Below are positions 53,672-64,000 of a stretch of 64,000 nt of DNA, piece after piece. A program made the translations under genes and the position numbers. Below the pieces are notes generated by a model. The model saw nothing but the letters and a program-made list of their open reading frames with translations. It was not told where the DNA came from and did not search any database. Position 1 is the first letter of the stretch. Every line of letters begins with the position of its first letter. The DNA comes from Streptomyces sp. NBC_00335 (GTDB lineage Bacteria > Actinomycetota > Actinomycetes > Streptomycetales > Streptomycetaceae). The stretch is taken from NCBI RefSeq assembly GCF_036127095.1, contig NZ_CP108006.1, positions 6,501,501-6,565,500 on the forward strand, written 5' to 3'.

Positions 53672-55705
53672 ATGGCCGACCCTTCCAGCTACCGCCCCAA
53701 GCCGGGACAGGTTCCCGACTCCCCGGGGGTCTACAAGTTCCGCGACGAGCACCGCCGGGTGATCTACGTCGGGAAGGCCAAGAGCCTGCGCCAACGGCTG
53801 GCCAGCTACTTCCAGGACCTCTCCGGGCTGCACCCGCGCACCGCCACCATGGTGACCACGGCCGCCTCCGTCGAGTGGACCGTGGTCTCCACCGAGGTGG
53901 AGGCGCTCCAGCTCGAATACTCCTGGATCAAGGAGTTCGACCCGCGGTTCAACGTCAAGTACCGGGACGACAAGAGCTACCCCTCCCTCGCCGTCACCAT
54001 GAACGAGGACTACCCGCGGGTCCAGGTCATGCGCGGGCCCAAGAAGAAGGGCGTGCGCTACTTCGGCCCGTACGGGCACGCCTGGGCCATCCGCGAGACC
54101 GTCGACCTGATGCTCCGGGTCTTCCCCGTCCGCACCTGCTCCGCCGGGGTGTTCAAGCGGTCCGCCCAGATCGGCCGCCCCTGCCTGCTCGGCTACATCG
54201 GCAAGTGCTCCGCGCCCTGCGTCGGCCGGGTCACCCCCGAGGAGCACCGCGAACTCGCGGAGGACTTCTGCGACTTCATGGCCGGCCGCACCGGCACCTA
54301 CCTCACCCGCCTCGAACAGCAGATGCACGAGGCCGCGGAGGAGATGGAGTACGAGAAGGCCGCCCGGCTGCGCGACGACATAGGGGCCCTGCGGCGGGCC
54401 ATGGAGAAGAACGCGGTCGTGCTCGCCGACGCCACCGACGCCGACCTGTTCGCCGTCGCCGAGGACGAGCTCGAAGCGGCCGTGCAGATCTTCCACGTCC
54501 GCGGCGGCCGGGTCCGCGGCCAGCGCGGCTGGGTCACCGACAAGGTCGAGGCCGTCGACACCGCCGGGCTCGTCGAGCACGCCCTCCAGCAGCTGTACGG
54601 GGAGGAGAAGGGCGAGGCCGTCCCCAAGGAGGTGCTGGTCCCGGCCCTCCCCGAGGACACCCCGGCCCTGAGCGAGTGGCTCGCCGAGCGGCGCGGCTCT
54701 CAGGTGAGCCTGCGCATCCCGCAGCGCGGGGACAAGAAGGCGCTGATGGAGACCGTCCACCGCAACGCCCAGCAGTCCCTCGCCCTGCACAAGACCAAGC
54801 GCGCCGCCGACCTCACCACCCGCTCGCGGGCCCTGGAGGAGATCGCCGAGGCGCTGGAGCTGGACGGCGCGCCGCTGCGCATCGAGTGCTTCGACATCTC
54901 CCACCTGCAGGGCGACGACGTCGTGGCCTCCATGGTCGTCTTCGAGGACGGGCTGGCGCGCAAGGGCGAGTACCGGCGCTTCCAGATCAAGTCCTTCGAG
55001 GGGCAGGACGACGTCCGCTCCATGCACGAGGTGGTCTCCCGCCGCTTCCGCCGCTACCTCCAGGAGAAGCTGAAGACGGGGGAGTGGTCCCCCGAGTCCC
55101 CCGGGGCCGCCGCGGGCGGGGAAGTCGAACAGGACACGCCCGAGGACGACGGGCGCCCCAGGCGCTTCGCCTACCCGCCGCAGCTCGTCGTGGTCGACGG
55201 CGGGCAGCCCCAGGTGGCCGCCGCCAAGCGGGCCCTGGAGGAGCTGGGGATCGACGACGTCGCCGTGTGCGGCCTCGCCAAGCGCCTGGAGGAGGTCTGG
55301 CTGCCCGGGGAGGACGACCCGGTGGTGCTGCCCCGCAGCAGCGAGGGCCTGTACCTGCTCCAGCGGGTCCGTGACGAAGCCCACCGGTTCGCCATCCAGT
55401 ACCAGCGCAACAAGCGGGGCAAGCGTCTGAAGGCCGGCCCCCTCGACGAGGTCCCCGGGCTCGGCGAGAGCCGCAGGCTGGCCCTGATCAAGCACTTCGG
55501 TTCGGTGAAAAAGCTGAGACAGGCGACAATCGATCAGATCTGCGAGGTCCCGGGCATAGGCCGCAAGACGGCCGAGACCGTGGCCGTGGCCCTCGCCCAG
55601 GCGGTTCCCGCCGGCCCCGCCGTCAATACGGCGACCGGCGAGATCATTGAGGATGAGACCCCCGCGTCCGCGGGAGCAGCATCCGATCGGGGGACCGAGC
55701 AATGA
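53672..55705 (+). CDS. uvrC: Excinuclease ABC subunit C
   Basis: UvrC makes both incisions around a lesion bound by UvrB. The 677-residue protein has an N-terminal GIY-YIG domain (about residues 12-95; [30 protein letters not shown]), a UVR domain (about 205-240), and the C-terminal RNase H-like nuclease ([24 protein letters not shown], about 410-433). Tandem helix-hairpin-helix motifs end it ([21 protein letters not shown] and [16 protein letters not shown]). TAGGGT (53659-53664) is 7 nt before the ATG with no ribosome-binding site, implying a leaderless mRNA. Its stop overlaps rapZ by ATGA. Confidence 0.97.
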   Translation: MADPSSYRPKPGQVPDSPGVYKFRDEHRRVIYVGKAKSLRQRLASYFQDLSGLHPRTATMVTTAASVEWTVVSTEVEALQLEYSWIKEFDPRFNVKYRDDKSYPSLAVTMNEDYPRVQVMRGPKKKGVRYFGPYGHAWAIRETVDLMLRVFPVRTCSAGVFKRSAQIGRPCLLGYIGKCSAPCVGRVTPEEHRELAEDFCDFMAGRTGTYLTRLEQQMHEAAEEMEYEKAARLRDDIGALRRAMEKNAVVLADATDADLFAVAEDELEAAVQIFHVRGGRVRGQRGWVTDKVEAVDTAGLVEHALQQLYGEEKGEAVPKEVLVPALPEDTPALSEWLAERRGSQVSLRIPQRGDKKALMETVHRNAQQSLALHKTKRAADLTTRSRALEEIAEALELDGAPLRIECFDISHLQGDDVVASMVVFEDGLARKGEYRRFQIKSFEGQDDVRSMHEVVSRRFRRYLQEKLKTGEWSPESPGAAAGGEVEQDTPEDDGRPRRFAYPPQLVVVDGGQPQVAAAKRALEELGIDDVAVCGLAKRLEEVWLPGEDDPVVLPRSSEGLYLLQRVRDEAHRFAIQYQRNKRGKRLKAGPLDEVPGLGESRRLALIKHFGSVKKLRQATIDQICEVPGIGRKTAETVAVALAQAVPAGPAVNTATGEIIEDETPASAGAASDRGTEQ

Positions 55706-56697
55706 CCGAGCGCGAAACCCGCCGCGACCGAGGATCCGAGCAGGATTCCGGAAGTGACATCGCATCCGAGTACGACCGAGACGGAGCACAGGTGAGTACG
55801 GGCACGACAGTGGAGCCCGGAGATACCGCCGAGGCGGCCATCCCCGAGCTGGTGATCATCTCCGGTATGTCCGGCGCCGGCCGCAGTACGGCGGCCAAGT
55901 GTCTGGAAGACCTCGGCTGGTTCGTCGTCGACAACCTCCCGCCCGCGCTGATCACCACCATGGTGGAACTCGGCGCCCGCTCGCAGGGCAACGTGGCGCG
56001 CATCGCCGTCGTCGTCGACGTCCGAGGCCGCCAGTTCTTCGACGCACTGCGCGAATCCCTCGCCGACCTGGAGACCCGCGGGGTCACCCGGCGGATCGTC
56101 TTCCTGGAATCCTCGGACGACGCCCTCGTCCGCCGCTTCGAGTCGGTCCGCCGCCCGCACCCGCTCCAGGGCGACGGACGCATCGTCGACGGCATCGCCG
56201 CCGAGCGCGACCTGCTGCGCGAGCTGCGCGGCGACGCCGACCTGGTCATCGACACCTCCAGCCTCAACGTGCACGAGCTGCGCGCCAAGATGGACGCCCA
56301 GTTCGCCGGCGACGAGGAGCCCGAGCTGCGGGCCACCGTCATGTCCTTCGGCTACAAGTACGGACTCCCCGTCGACGCCGACCTCGTCGTCGACTGCCGC
56401 TTCATCCCCAACCCGCACTGGGTCCCGGAGCTGCGCCCCTTCACCGGCCTGAACGAGGAGGTGTCGGGCTACGTCTTCAGCCAGCCCGGCGCCAAGGAGT
56501 TCCTCGACCGCTACACCGAGCTGCTCCAGCTCATCGCCACCGGCTACCGCCGCGAGGGCAAGCGGTACGTGACCATCGCGGTCGGCTGTACCGGCGGCAA
56601 GCACCGCAGTGTCGCCATGTCGGAGAAGCTCGCCGCCCGCCTCGCCTCCGAAGGAGTCGAGACCGTCGTCGTCCACAGGGACATGGGGCGCGAGTGA
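55702..56697 (+). CDS. rapZ: RapZ-family nucleotide-binding protein
   Basis: In E. coli RapZ binds GlcN6P and adapts a small RNA to RNase E; in actinobacteria the role is unclear, but the gene always sits with yvcK and whiA. The 331-residue protein has a 48-residue charged N-terminal extension, then the P-loop GMSGAGRS (residues 55-62, with Arg where most ATPases have Lys). The C-terminal RapZ domain has [26 protein letters not shown] and [21 protein letters not shown]. It overlaps uvrC and yvcK by 4 bp each (ATGA, GTGA). Confidence 0.95.
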   Translation: MTERETRRDRGSEQDSGSDIASEYDRDGAQVSTGTTVEPGDTAEAAIPELVIISGMSGAGRSTAAKCLEDLGWFVVDNLPPALITTMVELGARSQGNVARIAVVVDVRGRQFFDALRESLADLETRGVTRRIVFLESSDDALVRRFESVRRPHPLQGDGRIVDGIAAERDLLRELRGDADLVIDTSSLNVHELRAKMDAQFAGDEEPELRATVMSFGYKYGLPVDADLVVDCRFIPNPHWVPELRPFTGLNEEVSGYVFSQPGAKEFLDRYTELLQLIATGYRREGKRYVTIAVGCTGGKHRSVAMSEKLAARLASEGVETVVVHRDMGRE

Positions 56698-57764
56698 CCG
56701 GACGTACCATGCGGCTCCGCCGCCTGCGCCGGCTCACCACCGGCAAGGGCGAGGACGGCGCGGTCCGCACCGGCCTGCGCCGGGGGGAGGTCCCCGAGGT
56801 GGCCGCGCCCAAGGTCGTGGCGCTCGGCGGCGGCATGGGCCTCTCGGCCTCGCTGACCGCCCTGCGCCGGATCACGGGCGAGCTGACCGCCGTCGTCACG
56901 GTCGCCGACGACGGCGGCTCCAGCGGCAGGCTGCGCGAGGAGCTCGGCGTCCTGCCGCCCGGGGACCTGCGCAAGGCGCTGGCCGCGCTGTGCGGTGACG
57001 ACGACTGGGGCCAGACCTGGGCGCGGGTCATCCAGCACCGCTTCCAGTCCCAGGGCGACCTGCACGAGCACGCCGTGGGCAACCTGCTGATCGTCGCGCT
57101 GTGGGAACAGCTCGGCGACCCCGTCCAGGCCCTGGACCTCGTCGGCAAGCTGCTCGGCGCCCAGGGCCGGGTGCTGCCGATGTCGGCGGTCCCGCTGGAG
57201 CTCCAGGCCCTGGTCAAGGGCCACGATCCGGCCCGTCCCGAGGACGTGGACACCGTACGGGGGCAGGCCACCGTGGCACTGACCCCCGGCGAGGTGCTCT
57301 CCGTACAGGTGGTGCCGAGCGACCCGCCGGCGGTGCCGGAAGCGGTCGCGGCGGTGCTCGACGCGGACTGGGTCGTGCTCGGTCCGGGGTCCTGGTTCTC
57401 GTCGGTGATTCCGCACCTGCTGGTGCCCGAATTGCTCGACGCGCTGGTCGAGACCAAGGCGAGAAGGGTGCTTTCGCTGAACCTCGCACCACAACCCGGA
57501 GAAACAGAGGGCTTCTCTCCGCAGCGTCATTTGGAGGTTTTGGCCCGACACGCCCCTAAACTCGCCCTGGACGTGGTGCTTGCCGATCAGGCTGCCGTGC
57601 CCGATCGCGAGTCCCTCGCCGATGCCGCAAAACGGTTCGGTGCCGCGGTCGAGCTGGCGCCGGTCGCCAGGCTGGACGGCTCTCCGAAGCACGATCCGGA
57701 GCTGCTGGCCGCCGCGTACGACCGTATTTTTCGGATGCATGGAAGGATCGGCCCATGGCGATGA
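56694..57764 (+). CDS. yvcK: YvcK/CofD-like protein (gluconeogenesis factor family)
   Basis: YvcK proteins bind UDP-GlcNAc-type ligands and support cell-wall synthesis during gluconeogenic growth. The 356-residue protein has the CofD-like fold with [59 protein letters not shown] (about residues 41-100) and [22 protein letters not shown]. The GTG at 56694 overlaps the rapZ stop (GTGA); an ATG at 56709 is an alternative. It overlaps the whiA start by 10 bp. Confidence 0.95.
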   Translation: MTGRTMRLRRLRRLTTGKGEDGAVRTGLRRGEVPEVAAPKVVALGGGMGLSASLTALRRITGELTAVVTVADDGGSSGRLREELGVLPPGDLRKALAALCGDDDWGQTWARVIQHRFQSQGDLHEHAVGNLLIVALWEQLGDPVQALDLVGKLLGAQGRVLPMSAVPLELQALVKGHDPARPEDVDTVRGQATVALTPGEVLSVQVVPSDPPAVPEAVAAVLDADWVVLGPGSWFSSVIPHLLVPELLDALVETKARRVLSLNLAPQPGETEGFSPQRHLEVLARHAPKLALDVVLADQAAVPDRESLADAAKRFGAAVELAPVARLDGSPKHDPELLAAAYDRIFRMHGRIGPWR

Positions 57765-58756
57765 CGCCCGCGGTGAAGGATGAGATCGCCCGCCTGCCTG
57801 TCACCCGCACCTGCTGCAGGAAGGCGGAGGTCTCGGCGATCCTTCGGTTCGCGGGCGGGTTGCACCTGGTGAGCGGCCGGATCGTCATCGAGGCGGAACT
57901 GGACGCGGGGATCGCGGCCCGCCGCCTGCGCAAGGACATTCTGGAGATCTTCGGACACTCCTCGGATCTGGTGATCATGGCTCCGGGCGGTCTGCGCCGG
58001 GGCAACCGGTACGTGGTCCGCGTGGTCGCCGGCGGCGACCAGCTCGCCCGCCAGACCGGCCTCGTGGACGGCCGCGGCCGTCCGATCCGGGGTCTGCCCC
58101 CCCAGGTGGTCTCCGGGGCCACCTGTGACGCCGAGGCGGCCTGGCGCGGGGCCTTCCTGGCCCACGGCTCGCTGACCGAGCCGGGGCGCTCCTCCTCCCT
58201 GGAGGTCACCTGCCCCGGCCCGGAGGCCGCCCTGGCCCTGGTCGGAGCCGCCCGCCGGCTCTCCATCGCCGCGAAGGCCCGTGAGGTCCGCGGCGTGGAC
58301 CGGGTCGTCGTACGGGACGGGGACGCCATCGGCGCCCTGCTGACCCGGCTCGGCGCCCACGACTCGGTGCTGGCCTGGGAGGAGCGGCGGATGCGGCGCG
58401 AGGTGCGCGCCACCGCGAACCGCCTCGCCAACTTCGACGACGCCAACCTGCGCCGCTCGGCGCGGGCCGCGGTGGCCGCCGGAGCCCGGGTCCAGCGTGC
58501 GCTGGAGATCCTGGCCGAGGAGGTCCCGGAGCACCTCGCCGCGGCCGGCCGGCTGCGCATGGAGCACAAGCAGGCCTCCCTGGAGGAGCTGGGCGCGCTC
58601 GCCGACCCGCCGCTGACCAAGGACGCGGTCGCGGGCCGGATCCGCCGCCTGCTGGCGATGGCCGACAAGCGGGCCCAGGACCTCGGCATCCCGGGCACCG
58701 AGTCGAACCTCGACCTCAGCGACAGCGAGGAGCTGGCCGACAACATGGCCGGCTGA
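57755..58756 (+). CDS. whiA: Sporulation regulator WhiA
   Basis: WhiA acts with WhiB to switch aerial hyphae to sporulation septation. The 333-residue protein has a LAGLIDADG homing-endonuclease-like N-terminal part ([51 protein letters not shown]) and a C-terminal helix-turn-helix ([35 protein letters not shown]). GGAAGG lies 9-14 nt before the ATG at 57755, inside the end of yvcK. It is the last gene of the uvrC-rapZ-yvcK-whiA chain; a strong terminator follows. Confidence 0.97.
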   Translation: MAMTPAVKDEIARLPVTRTCCRKAEVSAILRFAGGLHLVSGRIVIEAELDAGIAARRLRKDILEIFGHSSDLVIMAPGGLRRGNRYVVRVVAGGDQLARQTGLVDGRGRPIRGLPPQVVSGATCDAEAAWRGAFLAHGSLTEPGRSSSLEVTCPGPEAALALVGAARRLSIAAKAREVRGVDRVVVRDGDAIGALLTRLGAHDSVLAWEERRMRREVRATANRLANFDDANLRRSARAAVAAGARVQRALEILAEEVPEHLAAAGRLRMEHKQASLEELGALADPPLTKDAVAGRIRRLLAMADKRAQDLGIPGTESNLDLSDSEELADNMAG

Positions 58757-58799
58757 GGCCGCGCGGACCGGACGCAGGTCCGGTCGGCGCAAAGCGTGC

Positions 58800-58846
58800 T
58801 ACCGAAAGGGGCCCGCACGATCACTCGTGCGGGCCCCTTTTCGGTA
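58800..58846 (+). terminator. whiA operon terminator
   Basis: A long stem of about 21 bp with one bulged T runs from TACCGAAAGGGG (58800) through the TCAC loop to CCCCTTTTCGGTA (58846). It is among the strongest hairpins in the window. Confidence 0.88.
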
Positions 58847-58892
58847 TGCCCCATTGACATGAGCATGGGCTGATCGTGAGCCTGTCGTCCGA

Positions 58893-58928
58893 AGCTTTCG
58901 TGGCAGACGGGAGCTTTCGTGGCAGACG
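58893..58928. repeat. 17-bp direct repeat before the carboxypeptidase gene
   Basis: AGCTTTCGTGGCAGACG occurs at 58893-58909 and again at 58912-58928, a period of 19 bp. A perfect TTGACA lies upstream at 58854-58859, but no good -10 hexamer follows at the expected distance. Confidence 0.85.
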
Positions 58929-58944
58929 ACGCCCAGGGGGGCAC

Positions 58945-61902
58945 ATGAGGCACCGCGCGAGATCGATCCTCGCCGCAAGCGCATTCGTCTTCGGCACCAC
59001 ACTCGCCGCACTACCCGCAGCGGCCCAGGCCCAGCCCGGTCCGGCGGACAAGTCCGCCGCCGACGAGGTACGGGTCTACGACGCTGACATCACCAAGGAG
59101 CAGGTCCCGCTGGTCCTGGCGGCCGGCCAGGACGCGCACGAGCTCACCGAACGCGCCCCGGAGACCGGGACCGCCAAGGTCGAGCTCTTCCTCACCGGCG
59201 GACAGGCCGAGGACCTGACGGCTCAGGGGATCAAGCTCGCCGAACGCAAGATCGGGGCCAAGGCCGCCGCCCGCTCGCTGGCGGCCGGCGACGGGGTCTT
59301 CCGCCCGTACAGCGGCAAGGGCGGGCTCCAGGAGGAGATCCTGCGCACCGCCCAGGAGAACCCGGGCCTCACCAAGGTCGTCTCCATCGGCAAGACCGTC
59401 CAGGGCAAGGACATCCTCGCCCTGAAGGTCACGAAGAACGCCAAGAAGTCCAGGGACGGCGGCAAGCCCTCGACGCTGTTCATGTCCAACCAGCACGCCC
59501 GCGAGTGGATCACCCCGGAGATGACCCGGCGGCTGATGCACCACACCCTGGACAACTACGGCAAGGACCCGCGGATCACCAAGCTGGTGGACTCCACCGA
59601 GCTGTGGTTCCTGCTCTCCGCCAACCCGGACGGCTACGACTACACCTTCGCCCCCGACGGCCAGCGGCTGTGGCGCAAGAACCTGCGCGACAACAACGCC
59701 GACGGCAAGATCACCGCGGGCGACGGCGTCGACCTCAACCGCAACTTCGCCTACAAGTGGGGCTACGACAACGAGGGCTCCTCGCCCAACGAGTCGAGCG
59801 AGACCTACCGCGGCGCCAAGGCCGCGTCCGAGCCCGAGACCGTCGCCCTCGACAGGTTCGAGAAGCGCATCGGCTTCGACTACGGCATCAACTACCACTC
59901 CGCGGCCGAACTGATCCTGTACGGCGTGGGCTGGCAGGTGGCCACCCCCACCCCCGACGACGTCGCCTACAAGGCGCTCGCCGGCACCCCGGAGAACCCG
60001 GCGGTCCCCGGCTACTACCCGCAGGTCTCCTCCGAGCTCTACACCACCAACGGCGAGGCCGACGGTCATGCCGCCAACGCCAACGGCATGATGATGTTCA
60101 CGCCGGAGATGACCACCTGCCAGACGGCCTCCGGGATCGACCCCGACGACCAGTGGAAGCCCGAGGACTGCGCCTCCGGCTTCAACTTCCCGGACGACGA
60201 GAAGCTCATCCAGGCCGAGTTCGCCAAGAACATCGCCTTCGCGCTCTCCGTGGCCGAGAGCGCCGAGCGGCCGGACCAGCCGAAGTCCTCCCTCGGCCTG
60301 ACCGCCGCGGACTTCACCCTCGACCCCTTCACCACCTCCTACGCGGCCCGCGGCGAGGACCAGGAGGTCGCCGTCACGGCCCGCAAGGCGCTGAAGGACA
60401 AGGAGCTCAACTACCGGATCAACGGCGGCCGCACCCACGACGAGGACCTCGAAGCCTGGAAGGGCGGCGAGGTCTACGGCGGCGACGACAACAACTGGTT
60501 CGACGAGTACCGCGCCGAGGTCGAGGGCGCCAGGCCCGGCGACAAGGTCGAGGTCTGGTTCACCGGCCGCGACCGCGGCAAGCAGGTCTCCAGCGAGCAC
60601 TTCACGTACACGGTGGCCACGCGGCCCCGCGCCGACGTGCTGGTGATCGCCGAGGAGGGCGCACCGGCGCAGCACGCGCAGTCCTACGTCGACGCCCTGC
60701 GCGCCAACGGCAAGAGCGCGGCGGTCTGGGACGTGGCCGTCCAGGGCGCCCCGCACCACCTCGGAGCCCTCTCCCACTTCCGTACGGCCGTCCACTACAC
60801 CGGGGCCAAGTCCCCGGGCGGCGACACGCAGCTGGCGGTGCGCGACTTCCTCAACGAGGGCGGCAAGCTGATCGAGGCCGGTGAGCTGGCGGGCGGCAAC
60901 GCCCAGGTCGGCCGCGCCGTGACCAACGACTTCAGCCAGTACTTCCTCGGTGCCTACGGCCGCGCCGGGGTCACCGGCCCCACCGGCTTCACCGGCGCGG
61001 GCACCCTGACCGGGGCCAACGGCGCCCTCGGCAACGCCACGGGCAACCCGCTCGACCGCCCGGGCTCCTACACGGTCACCTCCGACACCCTGCCCGCGGC
61101 GCAGTTCCCGCAGTTCAAGAGCGCGCAGTCGGGCCAGTACGCCGGAGTCGTGAACCCGTACGCCCCGTACGCCGGCGCCTCGATGGCCTCGGCCACGCAC
61201 GCGGACGACGACTGGAAGCGCCTCACCCGCACCATCGACCTCACCGGGGTCACCGCGGCCGACCAGCCGAAGCTCAAGATGGCGCTGAACTGGAACACCG
61301 AGGAGGGCTACGACCACGCGGTCCTGGAGTCGCGTACCGCGGGCGGCGACGACTGGACCACGCTGCCCGAGGCGAGCGGCCTGACCACCACCACCGTTCC
61401 GGAGGAGTGCGGGGCCGGGTTCTTCATCAACGGCCACCCGTTCCTGCGCCGCTACCTCACCCTGGACGCCGGCGGCTGCACCCCGCAGGGCACCAGCGGC
61501 ACCTGGAACTCCTTCACCGCCTCCTCGGGCGGCTGGAAGCAGGTCTCCTTCGACCTCAGCGCGTACGCGGGCAAGACCGTCGAGGTCTCCCTCGCCTACA
61601 TCACCGACCCGGGCTCGGGCGGCCGCGGGGTCTTCGCGGACGAGGCCCGCGTCTCGATCGGCGGCGCCGACCAGGCGACCGAGGGCTTCGAGTCCTCGTT
61701 CGGCGTCTGGACCGCCCAGGGCGCACCTGCCGGAAGCCCCGATGTTCCGGGCGATTGGTCCCGGTCGGGCGAGCTGTTCAAGTCCTACGCCTCCGTCACT
61801 ACGCGTGACACCGTGCTCCTGGGCTTCGGCCTGGAACACGTGCCGGCGGCGGCCGACCGCGCCGTACTCGTCGGTAAGGTGCTCCGCTCGCTGAACCACT
61901 GA
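58945..61902 (+). CDS. Secreted M14 zinc carboxypeptidase, multidomain
   Basis: The 985-residue exoenzyme has a signal peptide (about residues 1-30, ending AQAQP), a propeptide-like region, and an M14 domain (about 115-430). Zinc ligands are His184 and Glu187 in NQHAREWITPEM and His318 in NYHSAAE; the catalytic Glu is near residue 388 in FTPEMTTC. DLNRNFAYKWG and SANPDGYDYTF are also typical. The remaining 500 residues include a DUF4350/ThuA-like region (ADVLVIAEEGAPAQHAQSYVDAL) and beta-sandwich modules, probably for substrate or wall binding. The ATG at 58945 follows AGGGGGG; an open frame upstream to 58876 includes the direct repeat and is unlikely to be translated. Confidence 0.93.
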   Translation: MRHRARSILAASAFVFGTTLAALPAAAQAQPGPADKSAADEVRVYDADITKEQVPLVLAAGQDAHELTERAPETGTAKVELFLTGGQAEDLTAQGIKLAERKIGAKAAARSLAAGDGVFRPYSGKGGLQEEILRTAQENPGLTKVVSIGKTVQGKDILALKVTKNAKKSRDGGKPSTLFMSNQHAREWITPEMTRRLMHHTLDNYGKDPRITKLVDSTELWFLLSANPDGYDYTFAPDGQRLWRKNLRDNNADGKITAGDGVDLNRNFAYKWGYDNEGSSPNESSETYRGAKAASEPETVALDRFEKRIGFDYGINYHSAAELILYGVGWQVATPTPDDVAYKALAGTPENPAVPGYYPQVSSELYTTNGEADGHAANANGMMMFTPEMTTCQTASGIDPDDQWKPEDCASGFNFPDDEKLIQAEFAKNIAFALSVAESAERPDQPKSSLGLTAADFTLDPFTTSYAARGEDQEVAVTARKALKDKELNYRINGGRTHDEDLEAWKGGEVYGGDDNNWFDEYRAEVEGARPGDKVEVWFTGRDRGKQVSSEHFTYTVATRPRADVLVIAEEGAPAQHAQSYVDALRANGKSAAVWDVAVQGAPHHLGALSHFRTAVHYTGAKSPGGDTQLAVRDFLNEGGKLIEAGELAGGNAQVGRAVTNDFSQYFLGAYGRAGVTGPTGFTGAGTLTGANGALGNATGNPLDRPGSYTVTSDTLPAAQFPQFKSAQSGQYAGVVNPYAPYAGASMASATHADDDWKRLTRTIDLTGVTAADQPKLKMALNWNTEEGYDHAVLESRTAGGDDWTTLPEASGLTTTTVPEECGAGFFINGHPFLRRYLTLDAGGCTPQGTSGTWNSFTASSGGWKQVSFDLSAYAGKTVEVSLAYITDPGSGGRGVFADEARVSIGGADQATEGFESSFGVWTAQGAPAGSPDVPGDWSRSGELFKSYASVTTRDTVLLGFGLEHVPAAADRAVLVGKVLRSLNH

Positions 61903-61947
61903 TCAGAGCCCCCGACCGGGCTCACCGTGAGTGACCGGGCACAAAGT

Positions 61948-61989
61948 CCCCGAGGTCCCGTACTCGTCTTGGAGTGCGGGCCTTCGGGG
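61948..61989 (+). terminator. Terminator after the carboxypeptidase gene
   Basis: CCCCGAGGTCCCGTACTC (61948-61965) pairs with GAGTGCGGGCCTTCGGGG (61972-61989) through G-C and G-U pairs and one mismatch. Confidence 0.65.
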
Positions 61990-62044
61990 CGTGTCACACG
62001 ATGGTCGATGTCACTCCGAAGCTCACGGAGAGGTAGTGTCGTAA

Positions 62045-63115
<1,071 letters not shown>

Positions 63116-63255
63116 GCACCAAGACAGGCACCACGAAGTGAGCACCGGGGCTCGGGCAGCGCGATGAAGCGCTGTACGGGCCCTGTTGCTTGCCTCGTAC
63201 CCCTCTCGCCCCGCACGGGTAAAGTCCTGGGCTGGGAAAAGGAGTAGAAAACAGC

Positions 63256-64000
63256 ATGAAGACGATCGACGAACTTCTCGCCGAGGGCGTGTCCGGCAAG
63301 CGTGTCTTCGTACGCGCGGACCTGAACGTGCCGCTCTCGAACGGTGAGATCACCGATGACGGCCGCATCCGCGCCGTGCAGCCCACCATCGCGAAGCTCG
63401 CCGAGGCCGGCGCCCGCGTGGTCGTGGCCTCGCACCTGGGCCGCCCCAAGGGCGCCCCGGACCCGGCCTTCTCGCTGGCGCCCGCCGCCGCCCGCCTCGG
63501 CGAGCTGCTCGGCACGGACGTCGCGTTCGCCACCGACACCGTGGGCGCCTCCGCCAAGGAGACCGTCGCGGCCCTCGCCGACGGCCAGGTCGCCGTCATC
63601 GAGAACCTGCGCTTCAACGCGGGTGAGACCGCGAAGGACGACGCCGAGCGCGGCGCCTTCGCGGACCAGCTCGCCGAGCTGGCCGACATCTACGTCGGCG
63701 ACGGCTTCGGCGCTGTCCACCGCAAGCACGCCTCGGTCTTCGACCTCCCCGCGCGCCTCCCGCACGCGGCCGGCTACCTCATCGCCACCGAGGTCGGCGT
63801 CCTGAAGAAGCTGACCGCCGAGGTCAAGCGCCCGTACGTGGTCATCCTCGGCGGCGCCAAGGTCTCCGACAAGCTCGCCGTCATCGACGAGCTGCTCGGC
63901 AAGGCCGACCGCCTCCTCATCGGCGGCGGCATGGCGTACACCTTCCTCTACGCCAAGGGCTACGAGGTCGGCATCTCCCTGCTCCAGAAGGACCAGGTGG
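63256..64000 (+). CDS. pgk: Phosphoglycerate kinase, C-terminus beyond the window
   Basis: PGK transfers phosphate from 1,3-bisphosphoglycerate to ADP. The first 248 codons are present and read [86 protein letters not shown] and [36 protein letters not shown]. These cover the N-domain substrate residues and the hinge. GGAG lies 11-14 nt before the ATG. It is 140 bp after gap, with which it may be cotranscribed. Confidence 0.96.
   Translation, partial: MKTIDELLAEGVSGKRVFVRADLNVPLSNGEITDDGRIRAVQPTIAKLAEAGARVVVASHLGRPKGAPDPAFSLAPAAARLGELLGTDVAFATDTVGASAKETVAALADGQVAVIENLRFNAGETAKDDAERGAFADQLAELADIYVGDGFGAVHRKHASVFDLPARLPHAAGYLIATEVGVLKKLTAEVKRPYVVILGGAKVSDKLAVIDELLGKADRLLIGGGMAYTFLYAKGYEVGISLLQKDQV

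Noticed and set aside
52538..55789. A 1083-codon open frame on the minus strand opposite uvrC
   Set aside because: It is antisense to the protease partner and uvrC, with no recognisable motif.
55702..56697. RapZ P-loop Arg (GAGRS) as an inactivating change
   Set aside because: Arg in this position appears to be usual for actinobacterial RapZ proteins, so I do not treat it as a strain-specific lesion.

Overview
This window is chromosomal DNA of a streptomycete. The GC content is very high, codons end almost always in G or C, and GTG starts are common. Actinobacterial marker genes are present: a long chaplin with a sortase signal, WhiA, a mycothiol-dependent enzyme family member, an SPW_0924-type micro-protein, DUF6343, and TAT and lipoprotein exports. 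The backbone order polA - rpsA - coaE - uvrB - uvrA - uvrC - rapZ - yvcK - whiA - gap - pgk is the conserved core order I know from Streptomyces coelicolor, so this is core chromosome and not an island. I see no rRNA, tRNA, CRISPR array, transposase or prophage gene.

Layout. 1-12.6 kb: the start of an FdhF-type oxidoreductase gene, polA, a DUF4184 membrane protein, a lytic transglycosylase with a long Pro/Thr/Ser tail, a micro-protein plus DUF3068 pair, hrpB with a methyltransferase, and rpsA with a good promoter and a structured leader of about 200 nt. 12.7-18 kb: PAC2 protein, coaE, a decayed esterase, a TPR protein, DUF6343, and a secreted protein divergent from a membrane-spanning HTH regulator. 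18.3-28.1 kb: a SNF2 helicase coupled to a SWIM protein, a HAD-like protein, a two-domain chaplin, DUF2293, a cupin, a WGR/beta-propeller protein, a P-loop-less uridine kinase relative and a lipoprotein. 28.2-34.1 kb: pseudouridine catabolism (psuG plus kinase), a repeat-rich non-coding block, a cupin, an MFS exporter, an O6-alkylguanine methyltransferase and a secreted glycerophosphodiesterase. 34.3-40.5 kb: uvrB, then TerD, a TerD/FtsK-like fusion and TerC; the terC leader carries a yybP-ykoY (manganese) riboswitch. 40.6-53.6 kb: serine hydrolase, MFS transporter, MBL hydrolase, maleylpyruvate-isomerase-like protein, uvrA, a TetR/oxidoreductase divergent pair with twin operators, a PfkB kinase, a Rieske protein, and an HTH regulator divergent from a secreted papain-like protease and its membrane-anchored partner. 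53.7-64 kb: the overlapping uvrC-rapZ-yvcK-whiA operon, a large secreted M14 carboxypeptidase, gap and the start of pgk.

How the parts work together. All three subunits of nucleotide excision repair (uvrA, uvrB, uvrC), Pol I and an Ogt-type alkyltransferase lie within 55 kb. uvrC is translationally chained to the cell-envelope and sporulation regulators rapZ, yvcK and whiA. Many genes, including polA, coaE, uvrB, uvrC and ogt, have a TANNNT box 6-8 nt before the start codon and no Shine-Dalgarno sequence, which suggests leaderless transcripts. The most mechanistically informative non-coding features are the terC riboswitch, whose 3-prime P1 strand can alternatively pair with the terC ribosome-binding site, the rpsA leader, and the two operator arrays.
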